From UBA11524 sp964383815 (GTDB lineage Bacteria > Bacillota > Clostridia > Christensenellales > Aristaeellaceae), in contig CAYLIC010000048.1 in the NCBI GenBank assembly GCA_964383815.1, positions 1 through 15,248 of the forward strand: 15,248 bases of DNA. The letters are read 5' to 3'. Within the stretch, counting starts at the first letter, position 1; every line of letters begins with the position of its first letter. Below are positions 1 through 6,590 of this stretch, piece after piece. The notes under the pieces were generated by a model, which worked only from the letters and a program-made list of their open reading frames with translations, ran no database searches and was not told the origin of the DNA. Position numbers and translations under genes: made by a program.

Positions 1-19
1 CGCGATACGAATACAGTCA

Positions 20-54
20 GAGGGCCTGCGGGCCCTCCGACACCTCCCGGAGGT
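20..54 (+). other. Short hairpin plus adjacent dyad at the left edge
   Basis: Positions 20-26 (GAGGGCC) pair with 31-37 (GGCCCTC) around a TGCG loop, and 42-47 (ACCTCC) mirrors 49-54 (GGAGGT). Only a weak T-rich stretch (TTGTTTG, 54-60) follows. This could be the weak terminator of a gene left of the window, but there is no proper U-tract. No coding region in 1-137 is convincing. Confidence 0.3.
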
Positions 55-68
55 TGTTTGACAGTCTG

Positions 69-105
69 GCACAGTCCCGCCGTTTGCTTTTCGGCGGGAC
101 TGTGC
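69..105. repeat. 14-bp perfect inverted repeat overlapping the topB promoter
   Basis: The arm at 69-82 (GCACAGTCCCGCCG) is exactly complementary to the arm at 92-105, with a 9-nt loop TTTGCTTTT at 83-91. The right arm abuts the TATAAT at 106-111, so the dyad fills the promoter spacer and its loop holds the likely -35 hexamer. No U-tract follows on either strand, so it does not look like an intrinsic terminator. An operator or a DNA-hairpin element controlling topB is the more natural reading (inference). Confidence 0.75.
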
Positions 106-111
106 TATAAT
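84..111 (+). promoter_or_regulatory. topB promoter (extended -10)
   Basis: A consensus -10 TATAAT lies at 106-111, preceded by TGC at 103-105 (extended -10). A weak -35 TTGCTT lies at 84-89 with a 16-nt spacer. Transcription should start near 118, giving a leader of about 20 nt that carries GAGGAGG (124-130), 7 nt before the ATG at 138. A perfect TTGACA at 58-63 is 42 nt from the -10, too far to act with it. Confidence 0.7.
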
Positions 112-137
112 AGAGGCATTCGTGAGGAGGGTGAAGC

Positions 138-2303
138 ATGGGACGCATTGTTGTGGTGGCGGAAAAGCCCAGCGTGGGCCGGGACATTGCCCGGGTGCTT
201 GGCTGCCGCCAGCAGGGCAAAGGCTGCCTGGTGGGCGAAAAGTACACCGTCACCTGGGCAGTGGGCCACCTGGTCACCCTTTGCGAGCCGGACGAGCTGG
301 ACGGGAAGTACAAGAAGTGGAGTATGTCCACCCTGCCCATTTTGCCCGAGGACATTCCCCTGAAGGTCATTCCCGCCACCCGCGACCAGTATCAGGTGGT
401 GAAAGGCCTCATCACCGCCGGCGAAACGGACAGCGTTATCTGTGCCACCGATGCCGGGCGGGAGGGTGAACTGATTTTCCGCTACATCTATCAGAAGAGC
501 GGCTGCCGCAAGCCCATATCCCGCCTGTGGATTTCCTCCATGACCGATGAGGCCATTGCCGAAGGCTTCCGCACCATTCAGCCCGGCGAAAGATACGATG
601 GCCTGTACCGCAGCGCCCAGTGCCGCTCCCAGGCAGACTGGCTGGTGGGCATGAATGCCTCCCGGGCCTTCACCCTGAAATACGACACCCTGCTCTCCGT
701 AGGCCGGGTGCAAACGCCCACCCTGGCCATTCTGGTAAAGCGCCGCCAGGAGATTGAGCAGTTCAAGCCCGAGGAATACGCCACCCTGACCGCCGACTTT
801 GGCGACTACAAGGGCATGTGGTTTGATGAGAAGCGCGAGCCGGACACCCACCTGCCCAATGTGGAAGCCGCCAAGGCCATCGCCGCCCGGGTAAAGGGCC
901 AGCCAGCCACCGTGCTCTCCGCCGAAACCACCCGAAAGCGGGATCTGCCGCCCCAGCTCTACGACCTGACCAGCCTCCAGCGGGATGCCAACAAGCTGCT
1001 GGGCTTCACTGCCGATAAAACCCTCAAGCTGGCGCAAAGCCTGTACGAAACCCGCAAGGCGCTGACCTATCCCCGCACCGACAGCCGCTACCTGCCCCCG
1101 GACATGGTTCCCCGGGTGGTGCAGACCATGAAGCTGCTGCCACCTGCCTATCAGCCCCTGGTGCCGCCTGCGCTGCCCGGCGGCAAGCTGCCCGTCAGCA
1201 AGCGCACGGTGGACGAAACCAAGGTGACCGACCACCACGCGCTGATCCCCACTGCCAAGCGGGTGGATCCCTCCACCTTTACAGAGGATGAGCGCCAGCT
1301 GTACGACCTGGTGGCCCGACGGATGCTTGCCGCCTTCTACCCGCCCTGCGAGTATGACGCCACCAGGGTGATCACCCAGGTGGGCGAGCACCGCTTCCGC
1401 ACCAATGGTCGGGTAGTTCTGCAAAACGGCTGGCGGGATGTGCCGCCCCTGGCAGATCCCCCAAAGACCCGCAAAAAAAAGGCCGACCCGGAGGAGGATG
1501 CTCCCCTGCCACCGCTATCCGCCGGTGACAAGCGCACCGTGCAGGCCACATCCATCAAGCAGGACGCCACCAAGCCGCCGCCCCAGCACAACGATGCTTC
1601 ACTCCTTGCCGCCATGGAAAACGCCGGGCGTGACCTGGAGGACGAGGAGCTGCAGCGACAGATGAAGGGCAGCGGCATTGGCACCCCAGCTACCCGCGCC
1701 GCCATTATCGAGCGGCTGATGCAGGTTGGCTATGCCCAGCGCAAGGGAAAAACCATCCTGGCAACGGACAAGGGCGTGCAGCTGATTGCCATCATGCCCC
1801 AGGAGATTGCCTCCCCGGAAATGACCGGCCGGTGGGAGCTGGCCCTGGACCGGATTACCGACGGGAAGCAGGATGCAGCCAGGTTCATGGAGAGCATCCG
1901 CCGGTTTTCCGCCTTCCTGGTCACCTATGCCCAGAACAACCATGCCGCCGTAAACTTCCCCGATGACGGGCGCCGAAAAAAGCGCCAGCAGAAGCTGACC
2001 GCCAGGGGCAAGGCCATTGACGGCGCCGTGTGCCCGGTGTGCGGAAAGGGTCAGGTGCTGGAAAGCGCGCAGACCTTCTTCTGCTCCCGGCTCAGCGATG
2101 GATGCCACTTCACCCTGTGGAAGGACTGCCTGGCCCGTGGCGGCGGCCCGGAGATCAGCACAAAGCTGCTGCTCCTGCTGCTGCGCCAGCGCCAGCTGCG
2201 GGGTTCCACCGGCATCATCGTTATGGATGAGCAGCGCATTGCCTTCTACCCCAATGGCAGCGAGGCGCCCTCCGCCAGCCGCAGCCTGATTTACCAGAAG
2301 TGA
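138..2303 (+). CDS. topB: DNA topoisomerase III (type IA)
   Basis: This 721-aa protein is a type IA topoisomerase, which cuts one DNA strand through a tyrosyl-5'-phosphate link and passes strands to decatenate or relax DNA in the cytoplasm. Visible hallmarks are the N-terminal TOPRIM domain with AEKPS (Glu9) and DAGREGE at 105-111, and the active-site tyrosine Tyr311 within TYPRTDS. A Lys-rich, acidic hinge near residues 442-460 precedes the segment containing GSGIGTPATRA. The C-terminus has a cysteine cluster (C632, C635, then FFCS and GCHF) followed by FTLWK, typical of the zinc-ribbon-like tail of TopB/TopA proteins. Its length is close to Bacillus TopB. The start is fixed by GAGGAGG at 124-130. 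It is the first gene after a strong promoter with an inverted repeat, and pepF follows 62 nt downstream from its own promoter. An A8 run at 1473-1480 lies in the hinge. Confidence 0.95.
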   Translation: MGRIVVVAEKPSVGRDIARVLGCRQQGKGCLVGEKYTVTWAVGHLVTLCEPDELDGKYKKWSMSTLPILPEDIPLKVIPATRDQYQVVKGLITAGETDSVICATDAGREGELIFRYIYQKSGCRKPISRLWISSMTDEAIAEGFRTIQPGERYDGLYRSAQCRSQADWLVGMNASRAFTLKYDTLLSVGRVQTPTLAILVKRRQEIEQFKPEEYATLTADFGDYKGMWFDEKREPDTHLPNVEAAKAIAARVKGQPATVLSAETTRKRDLPPQLYDLTSLQRDANKLLGFTADKTLKLAQSLYETRKALTYPRTDSRYLPPDMVPRVVQTMKLLPPAYQPLVPPALPGGKLPVSKRTVDETKVTDHHALIPTAKRVDPSTFTEDERQLYDLVARRMLAAFYPPCEYDATRVITQVGEHRFRTNGRVVLQNGWRDVPPLADPPKTRKKKADPEEDAPLPPLSAGDKRTVQATSIKQDATKPPPQHNDASLLAAMENAGRDLEDEELQRQMKGSGIGTPATRAAIIERLMQVGYAQRKGKTILATDKGVQLIAIMPQEIASPEMTGRWELALDRITDGKQDAARFMESIRRFSAFLVTYAQNNHAAVNFPDDGRRKKRQQKLTARGKAIDGAVCPVCGKGQVLESAQTFFCSRLSDGCHFTLWKDCLARGGGPEISTKLLLLLLRQRQLRGSTGIIVMDEQRIAFYPNGSEAPSASRSLIYQK

Positions 2304-2305
2304 CC

Positions 2306-2334
2306 TTGCTTTTCCACAGCCAATGGGTTACAAT
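2306..2334 (+). promoter_or_regulatory. Promoter of the pepF-permease operon
   Basis: TTGCTT (2306-2311) and TACAAT (2329-2334) are separated by exactly 17 nt in the 62-nt gap after topB, which is clearly more AT-rich than the flanking genes. The predicted start near 2341 leaves a short leader with AGAAGGAAA ahead of the ATG at 2366. No terminator is seen between topB and this promoter, so some read-through from topB is likely. Confidence 0.65.
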
Positions 2335-2365
2335 AAAACAAAAACACAGAAAGAAGGAAACCAAC

Positions 2366-4153
2366 ATGGCTGAAAAGCTCCGCAAGCGCGGCGAGATTGC
2401 CGGCAAGTACAAGTGGAACCTTTCCCACATCTATCCCACCCTGCAGGACTGGGAGGCCGCCTATGCCAAGGCCACGGAGAGCATTGCCGCCTTCGCCGCC
2501 TATGATGGCAGGGTGGCGGAAAACCCCCGCCAGGTCATCCGGGCCTATTTTGCCCTGGAGGAAGAGCTGACCCCCGTGATTGAGTATGCCTTCCTGAACA
2601 AGGAAACCGACAATGGCGACCCCGCTGCCCAGGCCATGAGCGACCGCTCCCGCGCCCTGGCGGTGCAGGCCGGCACTGCCGCCGCCTTTATGCAGCCCGA
2701 GCTGCTGGCCCTGGATGAAAGCATCCTGACCGACATGATGAACGACCCGGACATGGCGGACTATTCCGTGTTCCTGGGCGATCTCCTGCGGGACAAGGCC
2801 CACGCCCTGCCCAAGGAGCAGGAGCGCCTGCTGGCCATGATGGGTGAGGTGGCTGGTGCGCCCAACACCATTTACTCCATGCTGACGGATGTGGACATGA
2901 AGTTCCCCACCATCACCCTGGCGGACGGTACCGCCCAGGAGCTGACCGAGGGCAACTACTCCGCCTTCATCCACAGCGACAGCCGGGAGGTGCGCCGCCA
3001 GGCCTTTGAAGGCATTATGGGCACCTATGGCAAGTTTGGCAACACCATTGCCGGAACCTACGCCGGCTCCGTGAAGAACGACACCTTCCAGGCCGCCGCC
3101 CGGAACTATTCCTCCGCGCTGGCTGCCAAGATGGAGCCGCTTCAGATTCCCCAGGCGGTGTATGACAACCTGATTGCCGTTATCCACGAGTCCCTGCCCA
3201 CGCTGAACGAATACCTGGAGCTGCGCAAAAAGGTGCTGGGCCTGGATGAAGTGCACATGTACGACCTGTACTGCCCCATGGTGGCCGATTTCCACATGGA
3301 CATGCCCTATGAGAAGGCCTTCGACCTGGTGCTGGAAGGCCTCAAGCCCATGGGCGGGGACTACATTGCCAAGCTGATTGAAGCCCGGGACGGCGGCTGG
3401 ATTGACGTGTTCCCCAGCGAGAACAAGTCCTCCGGTGCCTTCTCCGCCGGCGGCCTGGCAAAGGTACACCCCTATGTGCTGCTGAACCACAACAACAACC
3501 TGGATTCCGCCTTCACCATCGCCCACGAACTGGGGCACGCCATGCACAGCTATTACAGCAACACCACCCAGCCTGCGCCCAAGGCAGGCTACAGCCTGTT
3601 TGTGGCGGAGGTTGCCTCCACCTGCAATGAGGCTGTGATGATGCGCCACCTGCTCTCCACCCTGACGGACAGAAAGGCCCAGGCCTACCTGCTGAACCAC
3701 TTCCTGGAGCAGTTCCGCACCACATGCTTCCGCCAGACCATGTTTGCCGAGTTTGAGCGCATCAGCCACGACATGGCTGCCAAGGGTGAACCCCTGACCA
3801 AGGATTCCCTGTCCAAGGCGTATTACGACCTGAACCAGAAGTATTACGGCAGCGCCTGCCATGTGGATGAAATCATCGCCAACGAATGGATGCGCATTCC
3901 CCACTTCTACCGCTCCTTCTATGTGTATGTGTACGCCACCGGCCTGTGCGCCGCCGTCAGCCTCAGCGAGCGCATCCTCACCGAGGGTGAATCCGCCGTG
4001 AAGGACTACCGCAAGTTCCTCTCCGCAGGCAGCAGCGTGCCGCCCATTGAGGCCCTGAAGCTGGCTGGCATCGATATGTCCAGCCCCGAACCCCTGCGCA
4101 AGGCCATGAGCGTTTTCAAGGACACGCTGGAGAAGTTCAAGGCCGTGCTGTAA
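2366..4153 (+). CDS. pepF: Oligoendopeptidase F, M3 zinc metallopeptidase
   Basis: This 595-aa cytosolic peptidase should hydrolyse short peptides of roughly 7 to 17 residues, following the known PepF/M3B family. The zinc-binding HELGH is at residues 387-391, in FTIAHELGHAMHSYYSN. The expected downstream glutamate lies in FVAEVASTCNEA about 25 residues later. The N-terminal segment (KYKWNLSHIYPTLQDWEAAY) is the usual PepF opening, and the C-terminus carries the typical YVYATGLCAAVSLSERI and FLSAGSSVPPIEALKLAGID blocks. The length is standard for the family. The ATG at 2366 is chosen because AGAAGGAAA sits just ahead of it; the frame is open 22 codons further up but lacks a ribosome binding site and would lie inside the promoter. 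The permease gene follows after 30 nt, so the two are probably co-transcribed. No signal peptide is seen. Confidence 0.95.
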   Translation: MAEKLRKRGEIAGKYKWNLSHIYPTLQDWEAAYAKATESIAAFAAYDGRVAENPRQVIRAYFALEEELTPVIEYAFLNKETDNGDPAAQAMSDRSRALAVQAGTAAAFMQPELLALDESILTDMMNDPDMADYSVFLGDLLRDKAHALPKEQERLLAMMGEVAGAPNTIYSMLTDVDMKFPTITLADGTAQELTEGNYSAFIHSDSREVRRQAFEGIMGTYGKFGNTIAGTYAGSVKNDTFQAAARNYSSALAAKMEPLQIPQAVYDNLIAVIHESLPTLNEYLELRKKVLGLDEVHMYDLYCPMVADFHMDMPYEKAFDLVLEGLKPMGGDYIAKLIEARDGGWIDVFPSENKSSGAFSAGGLAKVHPYVLLNHNNNLDSAFTIAHELGHAMHSYYSNTTQPAPKAGYSLFVAEVASTCNEAVMMRHLLSTLTDRKAQAYLLNHFLEQFRTTCFRQTMFAEFERISHDMAAKGEPLTKDSLSKAYYDLNQKYYGSACHVDEIIANEWMRIPHFYRSFYVYVYATGLCAAVSLSERILTEGESAVKDYRKFLSAGSSVPPIEALKLAGIDMSSPEPLRKAMSVFKDTLEKFKAVL

Positions 4154-4183
4154 CCCCACCCGCCCCAGGAAAGGAGCCTTGCC

Positions 4184-5455
4184 ATGCTAAAGAAGTTCAC
4201 CCCGGCAGAGCGCGGCTGGATTATGTACGATTGGGCCAATTCCGCCTTCTCTGCCATTATCGCCGCCATCATTCTGCCTAATTTCTACTCCACCATCACC
4301 GACGGCAACGCGCTGGCAGGCCAGTGGTGGGGGTATGCCACCAGCATTGCCACGCTGATTTGCGCCGTGTGTGCGCCCTTCTTCGGCACCCTGGGCGATT
4401 ACCGGGGCTACAAAAAGAAGCTGTTCACCGTGTTTGCCCTGGTGGGCATTGCCGCCACCGCCGCCCTGACCTTTACCGCCAACTGGAAGGTTATGCTGGT
4501 GCTGTATATTCTGGGCACCATTGGCTTCAACGCCTCCTGCGTGTTTTACGATGGCTTCCTGCCGGATGTTACCACAGCCGACCGAATGGACATGGTGTCC
4601 ACCTACGGCTATGGCCTGGGGTACATTGGCGGCAGCACCATTCCGCTGCTGATGGGCCTGGTGCTGATTCTCTTTGGCGAGTCCTTTGGCATCCCGAACC
4701 AGCTGGCCTGCCAGATTTCCTTCATGATTACCGCCGTGTGGTGGCTGGTGTTTACCATTCCCATGTGGAAAAACGTGCAGCAGACCCACTGCGTGGAGCC
4801 GGAAGGCCACATTGCCCGGCAGACCATGCAGCGCATGGGCAGCGTGCTGAAGCGCATCCGGAAGAGCAAAGGCCTGCTGCTGTTCCTGCTGGCATACTTC
4901 TTCTACATCGATGGCGTAGGTACCATTATCCACATGGCAACCATCTTCGGGCAGAACATGGGCCTTGCCAGCAACGACCTGATCATCGTCCTGCTGGTGG
5001 TTCAAATCGTGGCCTTCCCCTGTGCCATCGCCTATGGCAGGCTGGCAAAGCGCTTCAGCGTCCGGGGGATGATTCTCTTTGGCATCATCACCTACATGCT
5101 GGTATGCCTGGTGGCGCTGCTGCTGGAGCCTTTGCGCCAGATCAGCACCACGGCGCTGCTTGGCGGGTTTATCCTGCTGGCGGTGCTGGTGGGCACGGCC
5201 CAGGGCGGCATACAGGCTTTGAGCCGCAGCTACTACGGCAAGCTGATCCCCGCTGAATCCGCCAATGAGTTTTTCGGCTTCTTCGACATCTTCGGTAAGT
5301 TTTCCGCAGTGGTGGGCCCGGCACTGTTCTCCCTGGTGTGGGGTGCCACCCAGCAGGTGTACCTGGGCATTGTGCCGGTGCTGCTGATGTTCGTCATTGG
5401 CCTGGTGCTGTTCCTCTGCGTACCCAGGGACATGAAGAAGATTGGCGAAAACTGA
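4184..5455 (+). CDS. UMF1-family MFS permease
   Basis: This 423-aa integral membrane transporter of the major facilitator superfamily belongs to the UMF1 group (related to fungal Atg22-type permeases). The diagnostic MYDWANSAFS is at residues 14-23, and the loop 2-3 signature GTLGDYRGYKKK is at 68-79. The sequence shows about 12 hydrophobic segments split by a central hydrophilic loop (around residues 200-228, containing RKSKG). The C-terminal half has the family-typical GTAQGGIQALSRSYYGKLIP and NEFFGFFDIFGKFSAVVGP. AAAGGAG at 4170-4176 precedes the ATG by a normal distance. The substrate is unknown; the position 30 nt behind pepF would fit export or uptake of peptides or amino acids (inference only). 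A strong terminator follows 50 nt after the stop. Confidence 0.9.
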   Translation: MLKKFTPAERGWIMYDWANSAFSAIIAAIILPNFYSTITDGNALAGQWWGYATSIATLICAVCAPFFGTLGDYRGYKKKLFTVFALVGIAATAALTFTANWKVMLVLYILGTIGFNASCVFYDGFLPDVTTADRMDMVSTYGYGLGYIGGSTIPLLMGLVLILFGESFGIPNQLACQISFMITAVWWLVFTIPMWKNVQQTHCVEPEGHIARQTMQRMGSVLKRIRKSKGLLLFLLAYFFYIDGVGTIIHMATIFGQNMGLASNDLIIVLLVVQIVAFPCAIAYGRLAKRFSVRGMILFGIITYMLVCLVALLLEPLRQISTTALLGGFILLAVLVGTAQGGIQALSRSYYGKLIPAESANEFFGFFDIFGKFSAVVGPALFSLVWGATQQVYLGIVPVLLMFVIGLVLFLCVPRDMKKIGEN

Positions 5456-5458
5456 TCG

Positions 5459-5479
5459 CATATCCGATTACCGAATATG
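5459..5479. promoter_or_regulatory. AT-rich 8-bp dyad, operator candidate
   Basis: CATATCCG (5459-5466) mirrors CGAATATG (5472-5479) with one mismatched pair and a 5-nt centre. It starts 3 nt after the permease stop codon and lies immediately upstream of a possible -35 (TTGGTT, 5480-5485). Being AT-rich in a GC-rich genome and next to a repressor gene, it is a candidate autoregulatory operator (inference). Confidence 0.35.
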
Positions 5480-5508
5480 TTGGTTTTCTTCCGTTTGTGT
5501 TGTGTGAT
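5480..5508 (+). promoter_or_regulatory. Weak candidate promoter for the DeoR-type gene
   Basis: TTGGTT (5480-5485) and TGTGAT (5503-5508) are 17 nt apart, each matching four of six consensus bases. The intergenic stretch is T-rich and non-coding. If real, transcription starts near 5515, inside the terminator-like palindrome. It is the only site I could find that could drive the regulator pair independently, but it is weak. Confidence 0.3.
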
Positions 5509-5541
5509 GGTGCTATCGAATTCGATGGCACCATCTTTTTT
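5506..5541 (+). terminator. Strong intrinsic terminator after the permease gene
   Basis: Positions 5506-5518 pair with 5523-5535: 13 base pairs including one T-G wobble (5514/5527) around an AATT tetraloop, followed at once by six T (5536-5541). It ends the pepF-permease transcript. The core ATCGAATTCGAT is a perfect palindrome, so it could double as a protein-binding site. It ends only 4 nt before the GGAGG (5546-5550) of the next gene, which suggests attenuation or regulated read-through. Confidence 0.85.
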
Positions 5542-5557
5542 GATTGGAGGAAAGCCA

Positions 5558-6340
5558 ATGTTTATGGAAGAACGCTTGCAGCAGATTGCTTCTGTTTTGA
5601 AGGAAAGGGGCAAGCTAACCGTGGCAGAAATTGCCGATACCTATGGTGTTTCTGCCGAATCTGCCCGGCGTGACCTGGCCAGGCTGGAAAAGCCGGGCCT
5701 ATGCCAGCGCACCCACGGCGGCGCCATCCTGCCGCCCCAGGTGGGCTATTGTCCCCCGCCGGACAGGGATTTTGTGTCCATGCCCGTTTATGACAACTAT
5801 CGCAGCATTGCACAGGCCGCAGTCGGCATGATTCGCCCCGGGGACAGCATCTACCTGCCTGGCGGCTCCCTTGGATACATCATGGCAACACTGCTGCCCC
5901 AGGAGCTGTCCTGCACGGTGGTGGTGAACCATGTGGACATTGCCAAGGCTCTGCGCCCGCTGACCAACCTGAATGTTTACCTGGTTGGCGGCAGGATGCG
6001 CCCCAGCGGCTCCCTGGTGGACAGCCTGGCCACAGCCTTTGTTTCCAGCCTTCACTTTGACCTGGCGTTTCTCACCGGCGGCGGTTTGACGGCAGACTTT
6101 GGTCTTTCCAACGGCACAGACGAAACCGCTGCCTATCAGCGGGCGGTGCTCCGCAACAGCCGCCGCAAATGCCTGCTGATGCCAGGTCAAAAGCTTGGCT
6201 TCAACGCCTTTGTAAAGGTTTGCGATGTCACAGCCTTTGATGCCCTGATTACCGACCGAGATGCCAGCCCCGAACAGCTATCCGCCCTGGAGGAAGCTGG
6301 ACTGACCATCACCCTTGCGGAGGCTCCCCATGACCCGTGA
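5558..6340 (+). CDS. DeoR/GlpR-family transcriptional repressor
   Basis: This 260-aa regulator has the DeoR architecture. The N-terminal winged helix-turn-helix (residues 4-56) contains the classic ERLQQIASVLKERGKLTVAEI stretch, then SAESARRDLARLE and RTHGGA at 51-56. The C-terminal sensor domain (about 80-245) has IRPGDSIYLPGGS, VVNHVDIAKAL, NVYLVGGRM and a D-LITD segment, the fold that binds phosphorylated sugars in relatives; the effector here is unknown. The ATG at 5558 is chosen because TTGGAGGAAA stands just ahead; an upstream in-frame start at 5477 would run through the terminator hairpin and has no ribosome binding site. A second ATG at 5564 is possible. The gene overlaps the next small helix-turn-helix gene by 11 nt. 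It probably controls itself and/or the downstream polysaccharide genes (inference). Confidence 0.9.
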   Translation: MFMEERLQQIASVLKERGKLTVAEIADTYGVSAESARRDLARLEKPGLCQRTHGGAILPPQVGYCPPPDRDFVSMPVYDNYRSIAQAAVGMIRPGDSIYLPGGSLGYIMATLLPQELSCTVVVNHVDIAKALRPLTNLNVYLVGGRMRPSGSLVDSLATAFVSSLHFDLAFLTGGGLTADFGLSNGTDETAAYQRAVLRNSRRKCLLMPGQKLGFNAFVKVCDVTAFDALITDRDASPEQLSALEEAGLTITLAEAPHDP

Positions 6341-6527
6341 AATGCGCCTTCGCCTGCTGATTCTGGCTCGCTACCCCAGCCTGCGCCAGTTTGTCCTGGC
6401 AGCTGGTGTGCCCTACAGTACCCTGCTGACCCTGCTAACCCTGCTAACCAGAGGCGTGGGCGGGGCGTCCTTCGATGTGGTGGTGCAAATCTGCAATCAG
6501 CTGGACCTTGACCCCCCCCAAGTGTAA
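6330..6527 (+). CDS. Small XRE-like helix-turn-helix protein (65 aa)
   Basis: This 65-residue protein is almost entirely one helix-turn-helix domain. SLRQFVLAAGVPYSTL (17-32) is the usual helix 2-turn-recognition helix pattern of small clostridial XRE-type proteins (compare F-x3-x-GIPYSTL), and RGVGGASFDVVVQICNQLDLD (41-61) gives the remaining helices. The ATG at 6330 is preferred over a TTG at 6315 because GCGGAGG (6318-6323) precedes it at proper spacing. It starts inside the DeoR-type gene (11-nt overlap), so translation is probably coupled. Residues 32-40 read LLTLLTLLT from three 9-bp repeats, one more unit than the family pattern would need. The last codons carry a C8 run and overlap the promoter of the giant downstream gene. 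The target is unknown. Confidence 0.75.
   Translation: MTREMRLRLLILARYPSLRQFVLAAGVPYSTLLTLLTLLTRGVGGASFDVVVQICNQLDLDPPQV
6423..6449 (+). repeat. Three tandem 9-bp units in the XRE-like gene
   Basis: CTGCTGACC, CTGCTAACC and CTGCTAACC follow head to tail and encode Leu-Leu-Thr three times at the end of the recognition helix. The last two units are identical, which suggests a recent in-frame duplication. Removing one unit restores the usual spacing between YSTL and RGV. Confidence 0.8.
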
Positions 6528-6536
6528 CTGGATAAT
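6508..6536 (+). promoter_or_regulatory. Promoter of the giant glucan-synthase-like gene
   Basis: TTGACC (6508-6513) and GATAAT (6531-6536) each match five of six consensus bases and stand exactly 17 nt apart. The site overlaps the 3' end of the XRE-like gene. The start would be near 6543, leaving a leader of about 48 nt before the ATG at 6591. The C8 run at 6512-6519 lies in the -35 and spacer. Confidence 0.65.
6512..6519 (+). repeat. C8 homopolymer in a promoter spacer
   Basis: Eight consecutive C cover the last two bases of the -35 and the first six bases of the spacer of the preceding promoter. Gain or loss of one C would change the 17-nt spacer to 18 or 16 nt and also shift the last few codons of the XRE-like protein. 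Confidence 0.85.
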
Positions 6537-6590
6537 TCGCTGCCCATGGGCGCATTCTATTTCAAAGCATTTGTTGAAAGGATGGCCCCC

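Noticed and set aside
58..63. Perfect TTGACA as -35 of the topB promoter
   Set aside because: It is 42 nt from the TATAAT, far outside the workable spacer, and no other -10 is found about 17 nt after it.
105..1424. 439-codon open frame antisense to topB
   Set aside because: Shadow of topB with no motif; topB is secure by its TOPRIM domain and active-site tyrosine.
2291..4159. 622-codon open frame antisense to pepF
   Set aside because: It is almost coextensive with pepF on the other strand and has His/Gly/Gln-rich low-complexity content; pepF itself is certain.
4187..5461. 424-codon open frame antisense to the permease gene
   Set aside because: Gln/His-rich mirror of hydrophobic codons; no domain is recognisable.
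5477..5557. Longer N-terminus for the DeoR-type protein starting at 5477
   Set aside because: It would translate through the terminator stem and add a non-family extension; a strong GGAGG lies before 5558.
6546..6590. Upstream ATG codons (6546 and 6582) as starts of the giant gene
   Set aside because: The ATG at 6546 would sit at the predicted transcription start without a ribosome binding site, and the one at 6582 overlaps the AAAGGA. The ATG at 6591 has correct spacing.
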